From DATLFA01 sp035525225 (GTDB taxonomy: Bacteria > Actinomycetota > Acidimicrobiia > Acidimicrobiales > WLNW01), in contig DATLFA010000055.1 of NCBI GenBank assembly GCA_035525225.1, positions 27,288 to 91,287 of the forward strand: a stretch of 64,000 nucleotides of DNA, in the 5' to 3' direction. The notes beneath the pieces were generated by a model that had not been told where the DNA came from, ran no database searches, and worked only from the letters and a program-made list of their open reading frames with translations. A program made the translations under genes and the position numbers. This document shows, in pieces, positions 18,062-27,180 of this stretch. Positions within the stretch are counted from its first letter, which is position 1, and every line of letters begins with the position of its first letter.

Positions 18062-18877
18062 ATGAACAACGCAACGGTTCCGGTCACGACCCCAGTGAAG
18101 GTCGCACACGAGACGTTCCTCATCCCCAACCTCGCGCCCGCAGGCGACGACGTGTATCTGCCCGTGAACTCACTGCTCATCCGGGGCAGCGAACCGATCG
18201 TCATCGACACCGGCGCGCCCATCCACCGAGAACGCTGGCTCGAGCAAGTCTTCGGCCTGGTCGATCCCGCAGACATCCGCTGGATCTTCCTCTCCCACGA
18301 AGACGGTGACCACGTCGGCGGGCTCGACACCGTCCTCGAAGCCGCCCCACAGGCAACGCTCGTGATGAACTTCTTCAGCACCGAACGCCGTGCCCTGGAA
18401 ACACCGGTTCCCATCGAGCGATCGATCTGGCGTGAGCCCGGCGAGACGTTCGACGCCGGCGACCGCAGACTGCAACTCGTGTTGCCGCCCATCTTCGACG
18501 GTCCCGCCACGAGAGGGCTCTTCGACCAAACGACCGGCGTTCTATGGGCCGTCGACACCTTCGCGGCCGCCACCACCGGAGCCGTCCACCACGTCGAAGA
18601 TCTGCCACACGAGCTCTACGACGAGACCTTCATGCTCTTCAACAGCATGGTGTCACCTTGGCACCAATGGCTCGACCCGCGACGCTACGACCACCACGTC
18701 GACTCGATCGAGGCGCTCGCCCCTCGCGTCGTCACCTCCGCCCACGGACCCATCCTCACCGGCGGAGCGATCCACGACGCATTCGACCGAGTGCGCACAC
18801 TTGCCGGCGCGCCCCGACTCTCTCCGCCCGGACAGGAACTACTCGACCAAATCCTCGCGGCGCTCACCACCGTGTAA
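18062..18877 (+). CDS. MBL-fold metallo-hydrolase with diiron-type HxDxDH motif
   Basis: 271 residues from ATG 18062 (ribosome-binding site AAAGGAG). The metallo-beta-lactamase core shows VIDTGAP, the metal motif SHEDGDHVGG (His79, Asp81, Asp83, His84), and a later TSAHGP His. The usual second His of HxHxDH is Asp, as in flavodiiron/ODP-type oxygen-binding diiron proteins (HxExDH or HxDxDH) rather than zinc lactamases. The length fits a stand-alone ODP-like protein with no flavodoxin domain. Suggested role: oxygen or redox sensing or reduction; unproven. It is divergent from the LuxR locus and converges on the ATPase gene at 18901. Confidence 0.8.
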   Translation: MNNATVPVTTPVKVAHETFLIPNLAPAGDDVYLPVNSLLIRGSEPIVIDTGAPIHRERWLEQVFGLVDPADIRWIFLSHEDGDHVGGLDTVLEAAPQATLVMNFFSTERRALETPVPIERSIWREPGETFDAGDRRLQLVLPPIFDGPATRGLFDQTTGVLWAVDTFAAATTGAVHHVEDLPHELYDETFMLFNSMVSPWHQWLDPRRYDHHVDSIEALAPRVVTSAHGPILTGGAIHDAFDRVRTLAGAPRLSPPGQELLDQILAALTTV

Positions 18878-18900
18878 ACGCTCTGGGGGTGTTGCCACCC

Positions 18901-21900
18901 TCATTGCGCATCGGCGACGCCGTGAATTTCCCACTCGTCGCCGGTTTCGGGTCGGTAGACGCACCACACGCCGGTCTTCACGGTGTTGAGGAGGTGACGG
19001 CCGAGCTCTGGATCGCTCTCGCCGATTCGTCGGATGGCAGCGCGGATCCGGTGGGTCACTGCGGCGCGAGCTCGTTCGGTCGCACCTCCCGTTTCGCGCT
19101 GCCTTCCCTTGAGACCGAATGCTCCGGCGAGCTGCGAAATCAGGGCGTCGAGTTCGACTTCCGATCGTTCGCCTCGAACCCAGTCGTTGGCATCGTTGGC
19201 TTCTTCGATCTCTTGCTGAAGCTCACGGATACGGACTTGGTACGCACGACGAGCCTGATCATCGATCGCCGGGCCCGGAGCACCCCCGACGTCGACACCG
19301 CCCATCAATTCGAGCGCTGAAACCTCGACTCCCGGCCGCCCGAGGAGGACGGACAGGTCGAGTATGCCCTTCACGTGTCGGACAGAGATCGAGTGTCCCC
19401 GGAACCGCACGCGCCACACATCTCCGTCGCGCTTAAGCGCATTTGTCATTCGATTTTCGGCGCCCTCGAGATGATGAATGGAGTGCGAGGGAGCGCTCGT
19501 GCCCTCGAGCAGAGAACGACTGCGCACTCCCCACGCCGTTGCGCCGAGCGACGCGTGCATGGCGACTGCAGACTCGAAGTGTTCCGCAGCCACTTCGTGA
19601 CGACCGAGCGACTTCGCGACGACACCGAGATGGTGATCGACGGCGCCGCCGTATCCCATGCAGCCGCCATAGACCAAGTGGGTGCCTGCGAATTGCTGCA
19701 CCCACTCGTACACTTCCGCTCGCTGTTCGAGTGTGCCCGCGACGACAACGGCTTCTGCGACCACCCCCGGTATCCAACCATCGTGTCGAAGAACGCCGTG
19801 AGTCCGGTCGTGTGCGACTTTGAACCCTGCGAGCGCCGCACGTGCTGCGTCTGCTTCGCCACGGTCGGCGAGCAGCACGGCTCGCACAGGTGGCCAGGTA
19901 CCGTCGGGTATCCAATGCTTACGCGGACGCATGTCCCCCCGGCCGCCTCCAAAGCGGCCGAGTTCCCATTGCTGCGTCTCTCGAACTCCGAGGGTGTCCG
20001 GCTCACCGATCTCGTGACCGAGCCTGGCCGCCTCCGCGCTGAGGGCCTCCGCGTCGTCGAATGATCCGATCACGAGCGCGATCGTGGCGCGCCGCGAGAG
20101 CGAGCCCCAACGTCCTTTGGCGTGGCCGAGCTCGGTCGCCATGCGACAGTAGCGATCGAGCTCGCTCAGCGCGGACGGATCGCCAAGCTCCATGAGCGCG
20201 GTGGCCTTCAGCAGTTGAGCTTGGGCAAGGAGTTCTGTGTCACCGGCGCGGCCCGCAAGCACTGTCATCTCGGCGACGATCGCGAGCCGGCGCTTCGCTG
20301 AGCCGAGCGCCCACTCACTGTCATGCAACGCAAGGAGACAGAATGCGAGCGTTGCCGGATCATCCAGCGAGCGTGCAATGGCGGCCGCCTGGTTGGCCGC
20401 GCTACGAGCGCGATCAACGCTCTCGATATCCCACGCGTGGTGAAGCGAACGGGCATGGCTCGCCAGCACCCTGGCCTGGAGTGCGCTGGGGTGTTCCGCG
20501 AGTCCGTCGACGGCTTCCTCGAGCAGTCGCGCGACGTCACTGCGCGAAATGCCACTGAGCGTTCCCAACCGATGCGCCCCGACCGCGGCGCGGCCGAGCC
20601 CGATGGGATCGCGCCGGCCACGGGCCTGTTCTGCTCCTTGCATGAAGCTGTCGCGCGCCGCGTCGGTCTCTCCGGCTTGATCCAACGCGACACCGAGGGC
20701 CAGCAATAGTTCGAAATGCGTTTCGGGCTGAGGTGGTTCCACGAGCGACAACGCGAGGATCGCCCGTCGCAGATGACGCACCGCATCCTCGAAAGCCAGC
20801 TGTTGGGTGGCAGCGGCGGCGGCCTCCCGCGAGTAGCGAACGGCGTCCTTTGCCGCGGGACGCAGCCCTGCAGACGCCGCCGCCACAAAGTGCGCGGCCA
20901 AAGCCTCGGACCGTACCGGGACACCCCGACTCGCAATCCGCTCGAGCGAACGCGCTGCGGTGAGATGGAACTGCGCTTTGGTCGCCTGGTTAAGCAACGC
21001 ACTGACGACCTCGCGGAAGAGATCGTGCGTGAATGTGTACGGCCCGAGATCGTCCGCAGGGGGCACGAGTACCCCGGCGCGACAGGCTTCGAACAGGAGG
21101 TCGACGAGATCGTCGGGATCACCGAGCATGGCCCCGAGCACATCGATTCGCACCTCGGCTCCGAGCACCGCGGCAATGTCCAACATGGTGCGACATGGCG
21201 GTGAGAGTCGACGAAGACGCTGCGCGACGACGTCCTTCACGGTACCGAGCTGATGAAGCACGTCGACTGGTGTCAGAGATTCGCCTCGAGAGGCGACCAG
21301 ACGCGTCAGCTCGCGCAGAAACAACGGGTTTCCGCCCGAGCGGCGCACGACGTCGGCAACCACCTCTTTAGGAAGTCGCCGGCCGGCAACGGCCTCGACA
21401 ACATCGACGGCGCCGTCAATGGCAAGGCCTCCGAGTGACAGCACGTCGACGATGCTGCACAACTGCTCCAACGCCGGCCCCGCCTCGGCGTTTCGAAAGC
21501 CTCCCACCACGACAACACGTTGCGTACGCACGTGCGTCACGACGAACGAAAGCAGCAACAGCGACGCTTCGTCGGCCCACTGAAGATCGTCGAGCACCAC
21601 CAGAAGCCCCGACTCGCGTGAGACGTCGCCGAGGAACGTGAGCATCCCGTCGAAGAGGTCGAACCGATCACCGATTCGATCCCCGTTCTCCGATTGCCGG
21701 CTCGCTTCCAGCTGGGGAAAGAGCCGCTGCACTCTGTCGGCCTCGACCGAGCTCGTCGCACTGAGTGTTCGGACCACCTGAACCCACGGCCAGAACGCAG
21801 GCACCACCGTGGCGTCCCAACACTGTCCCCACGCCACTGCGACCGACCGTGTAGCTGCCTCATCCGCGAACGCATTCAGCAGCGTGGTCTTGCCGATCCC

Positions 21901-22014
21901 AGGCTCACCAGCGACAAGGAAGACGCCGCCTCTTCCTCTCAGGGCGTCGTCGAGCGCCTGCCGAAGACGAGCGAGTGCTGAGTCCCTCCCAACGAGGCGA
22001 TCCACGCCGTTCAT
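18901..22014 (-). CDS. large AAA/STAND-type ATPase regulator
   Basis: About 1037 residues from ATG 22014 (GGGAGA upstream; ATG 22032 is an alternative). The N-terminal AAA ATPase has Walker A GEPGIGKTT (36-44) and Walker B LLVVLDDLQWAD. A winged-helix-like and long TPR-like region follows. The C-terminus is a distinctive domain (DGDVWRVRFRGHSISVRHVKG..., ending ERARAAVTHRIRAAIRRI, LNTVKTGVWCVYRPE) known from actinobacterial ATP-binding regulators, where it replaces LuxR. Its function is not established; DNA binding by the conserved basic helices is plausible. Divergent from the methyltransferase operon at 22137, so it may control it. Confidence 0.85.
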   Translation of the reverse strand: MNGVDRLVGRDSALARLRQALDDALRGRGGVFLVAGEPGIGKTTLLNAFADEAATRSVAVAWGQCWDATVVPAFWPWVQVVRTLSATSSVEADRVQRLFPQLEASRQSENGDRIGDRFDLFDGMLTFLGDVSRESGLLVVLDDLQWADEASLLLLSFVVTHVRTQRVVVVGGFRNAEAGPALEQLCSIVDVLSLGGLAIDGAVDVVEAVAGRRLPKEVVADVVRRSGGNPLFLRELTRLVASRGESLTPVDVLHQLGTVKDVVAQRLRRLSPPCRTMLDIAAVLGAEVRIDVLGAMLGDPDDLVDLLFEACRAGVLVPPADDLGPYTFTHDLFREVVSALLNQATKAQFHLTAARSLERIASRGVPVRSEALAAHFVAAASAGLRPAAKDAVRYSREAAAAATQQLAFEDAVRHLRRAILALSLVEPPQPETHFELLLALGVALDQAGETDAARDSFMQGAEQARGRRDPIGLGRAAVGAHRLGTLSGISRSDVARLLEEAVDGLAEHPSALQARVLASHARSLHHAWDIESVDRARSAANQAAAIARSLDDPATLAFCLLALHDSEWALGSAKRRLAIVAEMTVLAGRAGDTELLAQAQLLKATALMELGDPSALSELDRYCRMATELGHAKGRWGSLSRRATIALVIGSFDDAEALSAEAARLGHEIGEPDTLGVRETQQWELGRFGGGRGDMRPRKHWIPDGTWPPVRAVLLADRGEADAARAALAGFKVAHDRTHGVLRHDGWIPGVVAEAVVVAGTLEQRAEVYEWVQQFAGTHLVYGGCMGYGGAVDHHLGVVAKSLGRHEVAAEHFESAVAMHASLGATAWGVRSRSLLEGTSAPSHSIHHLEGAENRMTNALKRDGDVWRVRFRGHSISVRHVKGILDLSVLLGRPGVEVSALELMGGVDVGGAPGPAIDDQARRAYQVRIRELQQEIEEANDANDWVRGERSEVELDALISQLAGAFGLKGRQRETGGATERARAAVTHRIRAAIRRIGESDPELGRHLLNTVKTGVWCVYRPETGDEWEIHGVADAQ

Positions 22015-22136
22015 CGACCCATTGTCTCCCATGGGGCCGCATTTGTGCTCGGGGCGTGAGCGGCCCACCGCGAAGAACTCACAACGTGAAAACCGATCTC
22101 ACGCCAGAAGGACAGACGAACCGGAACGGAGTCTCC

Positions 22137-23096
22137 ATGGCCAAATATCGCAACGACCTCCCCCAGATGACCCACGAGTTGTTCCTGACCGATGGCGGGA
22201 TCGAGACCAGTCTCATCTACGACCAAGGAATCGACCTGCCTGATTTCGCGGCGTTCACGCTGCTCGACCAAGCCGCCGGTCACGCTGCGCTCGAACGGTA
22301 CTTCGACGCCTACCTCGCCATAGCGTTGCGCGAGCGCGTCGGCATCGTGGTCGAGACACCTACCTGGCGAGCGTCCCCCGATTGGGGAGCGCGACACGGA
22401 TATTCGGATCAACGACTGAACGAAGTGAACCGAGCCGCAGTGGACTTGCTGGTGGGCGCTCGCCATCGCTGGGAACGGCAACCGAACCCAGTCGTGATCA
22501 GTGGCTGCATCGGCCCGCGCGGCGACGGCTATCAGCCGACTGAGCTCATGGACGTGGCCACAGCACGCTCCTATCACTCACTACAAACGCGTGCATTCGC
22601 CGAGTCCGAAGCCGACCTCATCACCGCGATCACGATGACCAACATCGCTGAAGCAATTGGAATCGCCCTCGCCGCACGTGACGCCTCAATGCCGGTGGTC
22701 GTCTCGTTCACGGTCGAAACCGACGGACGCCTTCCGACGGGCGACTGTCTGGCAGAGGCAATAACCGCCGTGGACGAAGCGACAGACGCCTATCCCGAAT
22801 ACTTCATGATCAATTGCGCCCACCCGTCCCATTTCGCGACGATTCTCACTGTCGGCGCGCCTTGGACCAATCGACTCGGTGGGCTGCGAGCTAACGCATC
22901 GAGGCTGAGCCATACGGAGCTCGACGCCGCGTCCGAACTCGACGCCGGCGACCCCGACGAGTTGGCCGCCGAGTACCGCGAGTTGCGCCGCCTACACCCG
23001 AACCTGCGTGTGCTGGGGGGCTGTTGCGGAACCAACCATAAACACATCGGCGCGATCGCCGCCGCTTGTCTCCAACGAAAGGAAATCCTGCCATGA
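22137..23096 (+). CDS. homocysteine S-methyltransferase family protein
   Basis: 319 residues from ATG 22137. A TIM-barrel enzyme with the family N-terminus FLTDGGIETSLIYDQG and three zinc-ligand cysteines, Cys227 (NCAHPS) and Cys296-Cys297 (GGCCGTNHKHI). The zinc activates a thiol for methyl transfer, classically from S-methylmethionine or a betaine to homocysteine. This relative lacks the cobalamin and folate domains of MetH. It overlaps the hydrolase gene by ATGA, suggesting a two- or three-gene operon with the hydrolase and the LLM oxidoreductase; the true substrate may therefore be a less usual thiol. Confidence 0.88.
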   Translation: MAKYRNDLPQMTHELFLTDGGIETSLIYDQGIDLPDFAAFTLLDQAAGHAALERYFDAYLAIALRERVGIVVETPTWRASPDWGARHGYSDQRLNEVNRAAVDLLVGARHRWERQPNPVVISGCIGPRGDGYQPTELMDVATARSYHSLQTRAFAESEADLITAITMTNIAEAIGIALAARDASMPVVVSFTVETDGRLPTGDCLAEAITAVDEATDAYPEYFMINCAHPSHFATILTVGAPWTNRLGGLRANASRLSHTELDAASELDAGDPDELAAEYRELRRLHPNLRVLGGCCGTNHKHIGAIAAACLQRKEILP

Positions 23097-23965
23097 ACAC
23101 CGACTCATATCTCACACTCCCAGGTACGCCGGAACTGGCTTACCGCACGTCTCACACACCTGTCGGCAGCCCACTGGTCCTCCTCCACGGCCTGTCGGCT
23201 GACAGCTCCAGCTGGGGTCCCGTGATCGAGCGCTTCTCGGATTCCTGGCGAATCTATGGGCTGGACTTTCGGGGTCACGGATTCTCGAGTCACTCGAGCG
23301 GCAGCTACCGCCTCGCCGACTACGTCCACGACGCCCAACGGCTGCTGGAAGAAATCGGTGAACCCGCAATCGTCGTCGGCCACTCCCTCGGCGCGATCGT
23401 TGCCGCCGCGCTCGCGCAGGACCTGCACCCCTACGTAAGATCCGTGGTTCTCGAAGACCCGCCGCTCTACGTCGTCGAACCCTTGGTGTTCGCCGACCAC
23501 AGCTTGGGCAGAGCCTTCAAGGTGTTGCGCGAGCACGTCACACGGCTCCAAGCTCGGCAAGCTCCCATCGACGCCTACCGAGAGCTGCTCGCGGCGGCAC
23601 CTCATCCATCCGGCGACACCCAAGGCGACCACTTACATCCCGACGCGCTCTGGTCGCGCGCTCGATCGCTCTCACTCATGGACCCCGACGCCATGACCGC
23701 AGTTCTCGAAGGGCGTACCTTCGAGGCCTACAAACCGGACCGACCATTCGCATGTCCCGCGATGATCATGCGCGCCGAACCGGGGTACGGCGCGGCCTTT
23801 CTGCCCGAACACGAGACCCGACTACGGACCGCGGCGACACAGGCCACGATCGTTCCAATGCCCGGCTCAGGACACAACATCCGAGGCGATATGGCAACCA
23901 GAACTCGCTACGTCGACGTTCTCGCCGAATTCCTTGCCGGGAAGCACATCGTGCCTACTGGCTAA
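23093..23965 (+). CDS. alpha/beta hydrolase
   Basis: 290 residues from the ATG that overlaps the previous stop (ATGA). Typical alpha/beta-hydrolase fold: oxyanion segment VLLHGLSADSSSW, strand-turn DFRGHGFS, nucleophile elbow GHSLG (Ser98) and catalytic His in PGSGHNI near the C-terminus. The cap between ~125 and 210 is family-typical. Substrate unknown; esterase, lactonase or C-C hydrolase activity is possible. Translational coupling with the homocysteine-methyltransferase-like gene suggests a shared pathway. Confidence 0.88.
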   Translation: MNTDSYLTLPGTPELAYRTSHTPVGSPLVLLHGLSADSSSWGPVIERFSDSWRIYGLDFRGHGFSSHSSGSYRLADYVHDAQRLLEEIGEPAIVVGHSLGAIVAAALAQDLHPYVRSVVLEDPPLYVVEPLVFADHSLGRAFKVLREHVTRLQARQAPIDAYRELLAAAPHPSGDTQGDHLHPDALWSRARSLSLMDPDAMTAVLEGRTFEAYKPDRPFACPAMIMRAEPGYGAAFLPEHETRLRTAATQATIVPMPGSGHNIRGDMATRTRYVDVLAEFLAGKHIVPTG

Positions 23966-23975
23966 GGTTGTCGGT

Positions 23976-24863
23976 ATGAAGGTGCGTTTCGCCGTCGCGC
24001 CAGGTGGTCTCATCTTCGACGCGACGCGCTTTGTCGAACTGGTCGAGCAACTCGAGGCAATTGGCTTCGACACCTTGTGGCTGTCCGACATTCCGATGGG
24101 GCCGAGCATCGACCCGGTCGTCGGCCTCGGCTACGCGGCGGCAGCATCGAAGCGGCTGAAGCTGGGCGCGAACGTCGTGCCGTTCGGTCGCAACCCAATG
24201 ATCCTCGCCAAAACGCTCGCACAGCTCGATCAGCTCTCCGGCGGACGGATACTGCTCAGCCTCGTGCCCGGCATCGATCAGCCGAACGAACGACTCGCGC
24301 TCGGTATCGGGCCGCGCAATCGGTGGAAGCTGATCGAGGAGATCATCCCGCTGCTGCGCACGTGGTGGTCAGGAGAGCCGGTGTCGCGTCGACTCGAAGG
24401 ATTCGTGTTCGACGACGTGCGCGTCGAACCACGACCGGCGCAGCAACCGCTCGAGATCTGGCTGGGTGGCAACGGTCCGCAGGCGCTCGACCGCATCGGA
24501 CGACTCGCCGACGGCTGGCTGGGTGCCGCGGTCACGCCGACCGAAGCGGGCGAGGCGTGTCGCACGATCCAACGCGTCGCGCACACAGCGGGCCGGACGG
24601 TCCCTTTAGATCATTTCGGCATGAGCCTCGGTTACGGGCACACCGAACCGGATGTTCAGATGTACGCCTCATTGCGCAAACGTCGCCCCGACGTCGATCC
24701 GCGAGAACTCATGCCCGTCGGCGCAACCGAATTGCGCGACCTCGTGCGACGCTATGTCGACAATGGCGTGACGAAGTTCGTGGTGCGACCCAACGTCGCA
24801 CCCGAGTCATGGGAAGCCGAGCTGCACCACATCGCCGACACACTTTTCGATCTGCAGACCTGA
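23976..24863 (+). CDS. LLM-class (luciferase-like) F420- or FMN-dependent oxidoreductase
   Basis: 295 residues, ATG 23976, ten bases after the hydrolase stop. Features of the bacterial luciferase-like TIM barrel: GFDTLWLSDI, LKLGANVVPFGRNPMILAKTLAQLDQLSGGRILLSL and EIWLGGNGPQALDRIGRLADGWLGA. In Actinobacteria such proteins most often use F420; the cofactor cannot be fixed from sequence alone. Probably the third gene of the 22137 operon. Confidence 0.88.
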   Translation: MKVRFAVAPGGLIFDATRFVELVEQLEAIGFDTLWLSDIPMGPSIDPVVGLGYAAAASKRLKLGANVVPFGRNPMILAKTLAQLDQLSGGRILLSLVPGIDQPNERLALGIGPRNRWKLIEEIIPLLRTWWSGEPVSRRLEGFVFDDVRVEPRPAQQPLEIWLGGNGPQALDRIGRLADGWLGAAVTPTEAGEACRTIQRVAHTAGRTVPLDHFGMSLGYGHTEPDVQMYASLRKRRPDVDPRELMPVGATELRDLVRRYVDNGVTKFVVRPNVAPESWEAELHHIADTLFDLQT

Positions 24864-24973
24864 CCTCGGCGTTGCGATTCGCTCAGCGAAGCGCCTTTGG
24901 CGCGATCACAAGTCGATCGGGCGCCGGGCAAGCTGTGTGCAATCATTGAGGCCGAGATGCGAGGGAGGGTGCG

Positions 24974-25702
24974 GTGTTCGAAGGCATGGAGCACATCGAG
25001 TTCGAGCACGAAGGAACGATCCTGCGCGGGTATGCCGCATTGCCCGACAGAACGGAGCCCTCTCCTGCGGTCCTCGTGATGCACAGCGCTCTCGGAATTG
25101 GCCACGAGGTCAACGAGCCCATCGCGTGGAAGCTCGCGGAACGGGGTTACGTTGCCGTCTGCACGGATATGTACGGCGCGCATTTCGCAGGGGCGTCTGT
25201 CGAGGATGCCGGGCGCGCCTATGCGGAGAATCTCGCCCAACCCGAAAAACAACGCGCGCGAACCACCGCGTGGTTCGGCAGAATCGCGGCCCGGCCCGAT
25301 GTAGATGACGAGCGCATCGCGGCAATTGGCTTCTGTTACGGGGGAATGACCGTGCTCGAGCTCGCGCGCAGCGGTGCGAACCTAAAAGCCGCCGTCAGCT
25401 ACCACGGGACCCTCAACACACACGCCCGGGCCGAACCTGGCGCAGTCCGTGCACACGTCGTCGCATATTGCGGCGCGGGGGATCCCTACGCGCCCCTTGA
25501 AGATGTCGACAACCTCCACAAGGAGATGCGCGACGCGGGGGTGAGGAACTACCAGATCACGATCTTCGGTGCCGCTGTCCACGGTTTCACCGACCCGGAT
25601 GCGGCAGTCCTGAACCTCGATGGCGTCCGGTACGACGCGCTCTCGAACGATCTCTCATGGAGCGGCACGCTCGTCCTGCTGCAACACGTCTTCGGGCGCT
25701 GA
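24974..25702 (+). CDS. dienelactone hydrolase family protein
   Basis: 242 residues from GTG 24974, preceded by AGGGAGGG (ATG 24986 is a possible internal start). The dienelactone hydrolase signature is GFCYGGMTVLELA with nucleophile Cys121 instead of Ser, an acidic residue in the AYCGAGDPYAP segment, and His in AAVHGFTDPDA. Family members open lactones in chloroaromatic breakdown, but many have other ester substrates. It stands alone, about 110 bases after the LLM gene. Confidence 0.88.
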   Translation: MFEGMEHIEFEHEGTILRGYAALPDRTEPSPAVLVMHSALGIGHEVNEPIAWKLAERGYVAVCTDMYGAHFAGASVEDAGRAYAENLAQPEKQRARTTAWFGRIAARPDVDDERIAAIGFCYGGMTVLELARSGANLKAAVSYHGTLNTHARAEPGAVRAHVVAYCGAGDPYAPLEDVDNLHKEMRDAGVRNYQITIFGAAVHGFTDPDAAVLNLDGVRYDALSNDLSWSGTLVLLQHVFGR

Positions 25703-25973
25703 GCGGCACGCCGGGCGCGAGCACGGTTTAGGTCTGGGTGCAGTGGAGGACCCACCGCCACCGCGTAGCCGCTTCGCAGTCTGGCGCGCTCTCGCACCTC
25801 TGGTCACGGCACGTCGACGCGTGGCGGCTCGGGCGTACGTGATGCCCACCCCGCTAGTAAAGCGCAAACATTGAGCTGCTGCATCTGGCGCGCATTGACG
25901 GACAGGGCGACGGGGCCCGTATCTACGACTTGCCAGAGTTGCCAGAAGCCCTTGACTGTTGCGGCGACTGGAG
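25703..25973. other. gene-free stretch with a possible coding vestige
   Basis: No supported gene. Around 25873-25970 one plus frame gives a protein-like fragment (ARIDGQGDGARIYDLPELPE) with neither start nor family I can name; it may be the tail of a lost gene. Confidence 0.3.
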
Positions 25974-26544
25974 TCACTCGATGACTGCTCGAAGAAACGT
26001 CCAGATCTCGGCATTGAAGCGGTCGGCGGCTTCGAGGTCGGTCATGTGGCCGACGTCAGGTAGCAGCACCAGTTTCGATCGGCGGATCTCTGAATGCAGC
26101 GGCTCCCAGACCTCCCTGGGAGCTCGCACGTCGCTGTCGCCAAAAAGCAGGAGCGACCCCAGCCGGCAGCGATCCGGCCCAACCCGCATAGGCCGAAGTC
26201 AGTATCAATGCGCGGGGGATGGTCGGGTGCCGGCGGTAGAGCTCGAGCGCGAGACCGCCGCCCCAAGAGAGCCCGGCAATGTGCGCGCGTCCATAGCCGA
26301 GCTTCTCCAGGAACGCGGCGAGACAGTCGGCCCAGTCAGCGAGGCCGAGCATCTCCGGCGGGTCCGACGACTGGCCCGCGCCCGGCGCGTCCCACGCCAA
26401 AACCGTGAACTCGTCGGAGAGGGCGTCGAGCTGGTGGCGCCATTCTCGGCTGTTGGACGGCCAGCCGTGGAGAAGGACGAGAGGTGGCCCCTCGCCTTGG
26501 CGCTTGAACGCGACGCGGAGGCCCCCAACTTCGACGTAGTCCAT
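25974..26544 (-). pseudogene. alpha/beta hydrolase with internal out-of-frame deletion
   Basis: ATG 26544 begins MDYVEVGGLRVAFKRQGEGP with good hydrolase motifs: LVLLHGWPSNSREW, DAPGAGQS and nucleophile elbow LSWGGG. The frame is coherent through LTSAYAGWAGSLPAG and then fails. The C-terminal third (LLLFGDSDVRAP, LPDVGHMTDLEAADRF with the catalytic His) is present in another frame, starting immediately. In intact relatives some 80-90 residues of cap and linker separate these parts, so a deletion near 26150-26170 removed the cap and shifted the frame. The product cannot be functional as read. Confidence 0.75.
26229..26262 (-). repeat. 34-base repeat, copy A (inside hydrolase remnant)
   Basis: Matches 27913-27946 at 33 of 34 positions in the same orientation. 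Here it encodes the GGGLALELYRR segment after the nucleophile elbow. Confidence 0.7.
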
Positions 26545-26628
26545 CGCGCCTCCCCCACTGGGCTCGATCGCTGCTCTGATGCCCAGTCGTCACGCGGTCA
26601 ACACAACACAACGGTCCCTCTATTTCTT

Positions 26629-27063
26629 CTATTTCTTCGCTCGCTTTTGCTTCGCGTCTTTGCCGGATGCATTGAGGGCGATCGCGGCACGGACGAGCGC
26701 CTTGAAGGCGGTTGCGTCGATCTTTTCCCCTTCACGGATGTCGATCGCGCGCCTCGTGTTCCCCTCGAGGCTCGAGTTGAAGAGCTTGGCCGGGTCCTTC
26801 AACGAAGCGCCTTTGGCGAAGGTGAGCTTCACGACGGACTTGTAGGGCTCGCCAGTACAGATGATTCCGTCGTGCGACCACGTGGGAGCGCCCGGGCTCG
26901 TCGCCTTCACCCACTTCACTTCCTCGACGACGTCCGGATCTGCCTCCTTGACGAGCTTGCGCATCCTGGTCAAGGTCTCCCCGCGCCAGTCACCCAGGTC
27001 CGCGATCAATTGGTCAACTCGCTCGGATGCCGACTTGTCTTCGTTCGAACCCGACTTTGCCAT
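26629..27063 (-). CDS. DUF1801 family protein
   Basis: 144 residues. Matches the DUF1801/YdhG-type pattern: SERVDQLIADLGDWRGETLTRMRKLV, VEEVKWVKATSPGAPTWSHD, GEPYKSVVKLTFAKGASLKD, and a basic C-terminus ending KQKRAKK. Such proteins are small and soluble, often near stress or DinB genes; biochemical role unknown. The divergent neighbour at 27181 is a DinB-like gene. Confidence 0.85.
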   Translation of the reverse strand: MAKSGSNEDKSASERVDQLIADLGDWRGETLTRMRKLVKEADPDVVEEVKWVKATSPGAPTWSHDGIICTGEPYKSVVKLTFAKGASLKDPAKLFNSSLEGNTRRAIDIREGEKIDATAFKALVRAAIALNASGKDAKQKRAKK

Positions 27064-27180
27064 GTTCGCCTCCCAAAGCTTCCAGACTTTCCGATTCGAA
27101 CCACGTATTCAACTCTGGCCGAGGCGCAGGCGCCGGCGCCCCGCTTCAGAGTGAGCACGGGGCAGCGGTATCGTCGAAGA

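Noticed and set aside
21975..22136. N-terminal extension of the homocysteine methyltransferase
   Set aside because: Overlaps the divergent ATPase gene start; ATG 22137 matches the family start.
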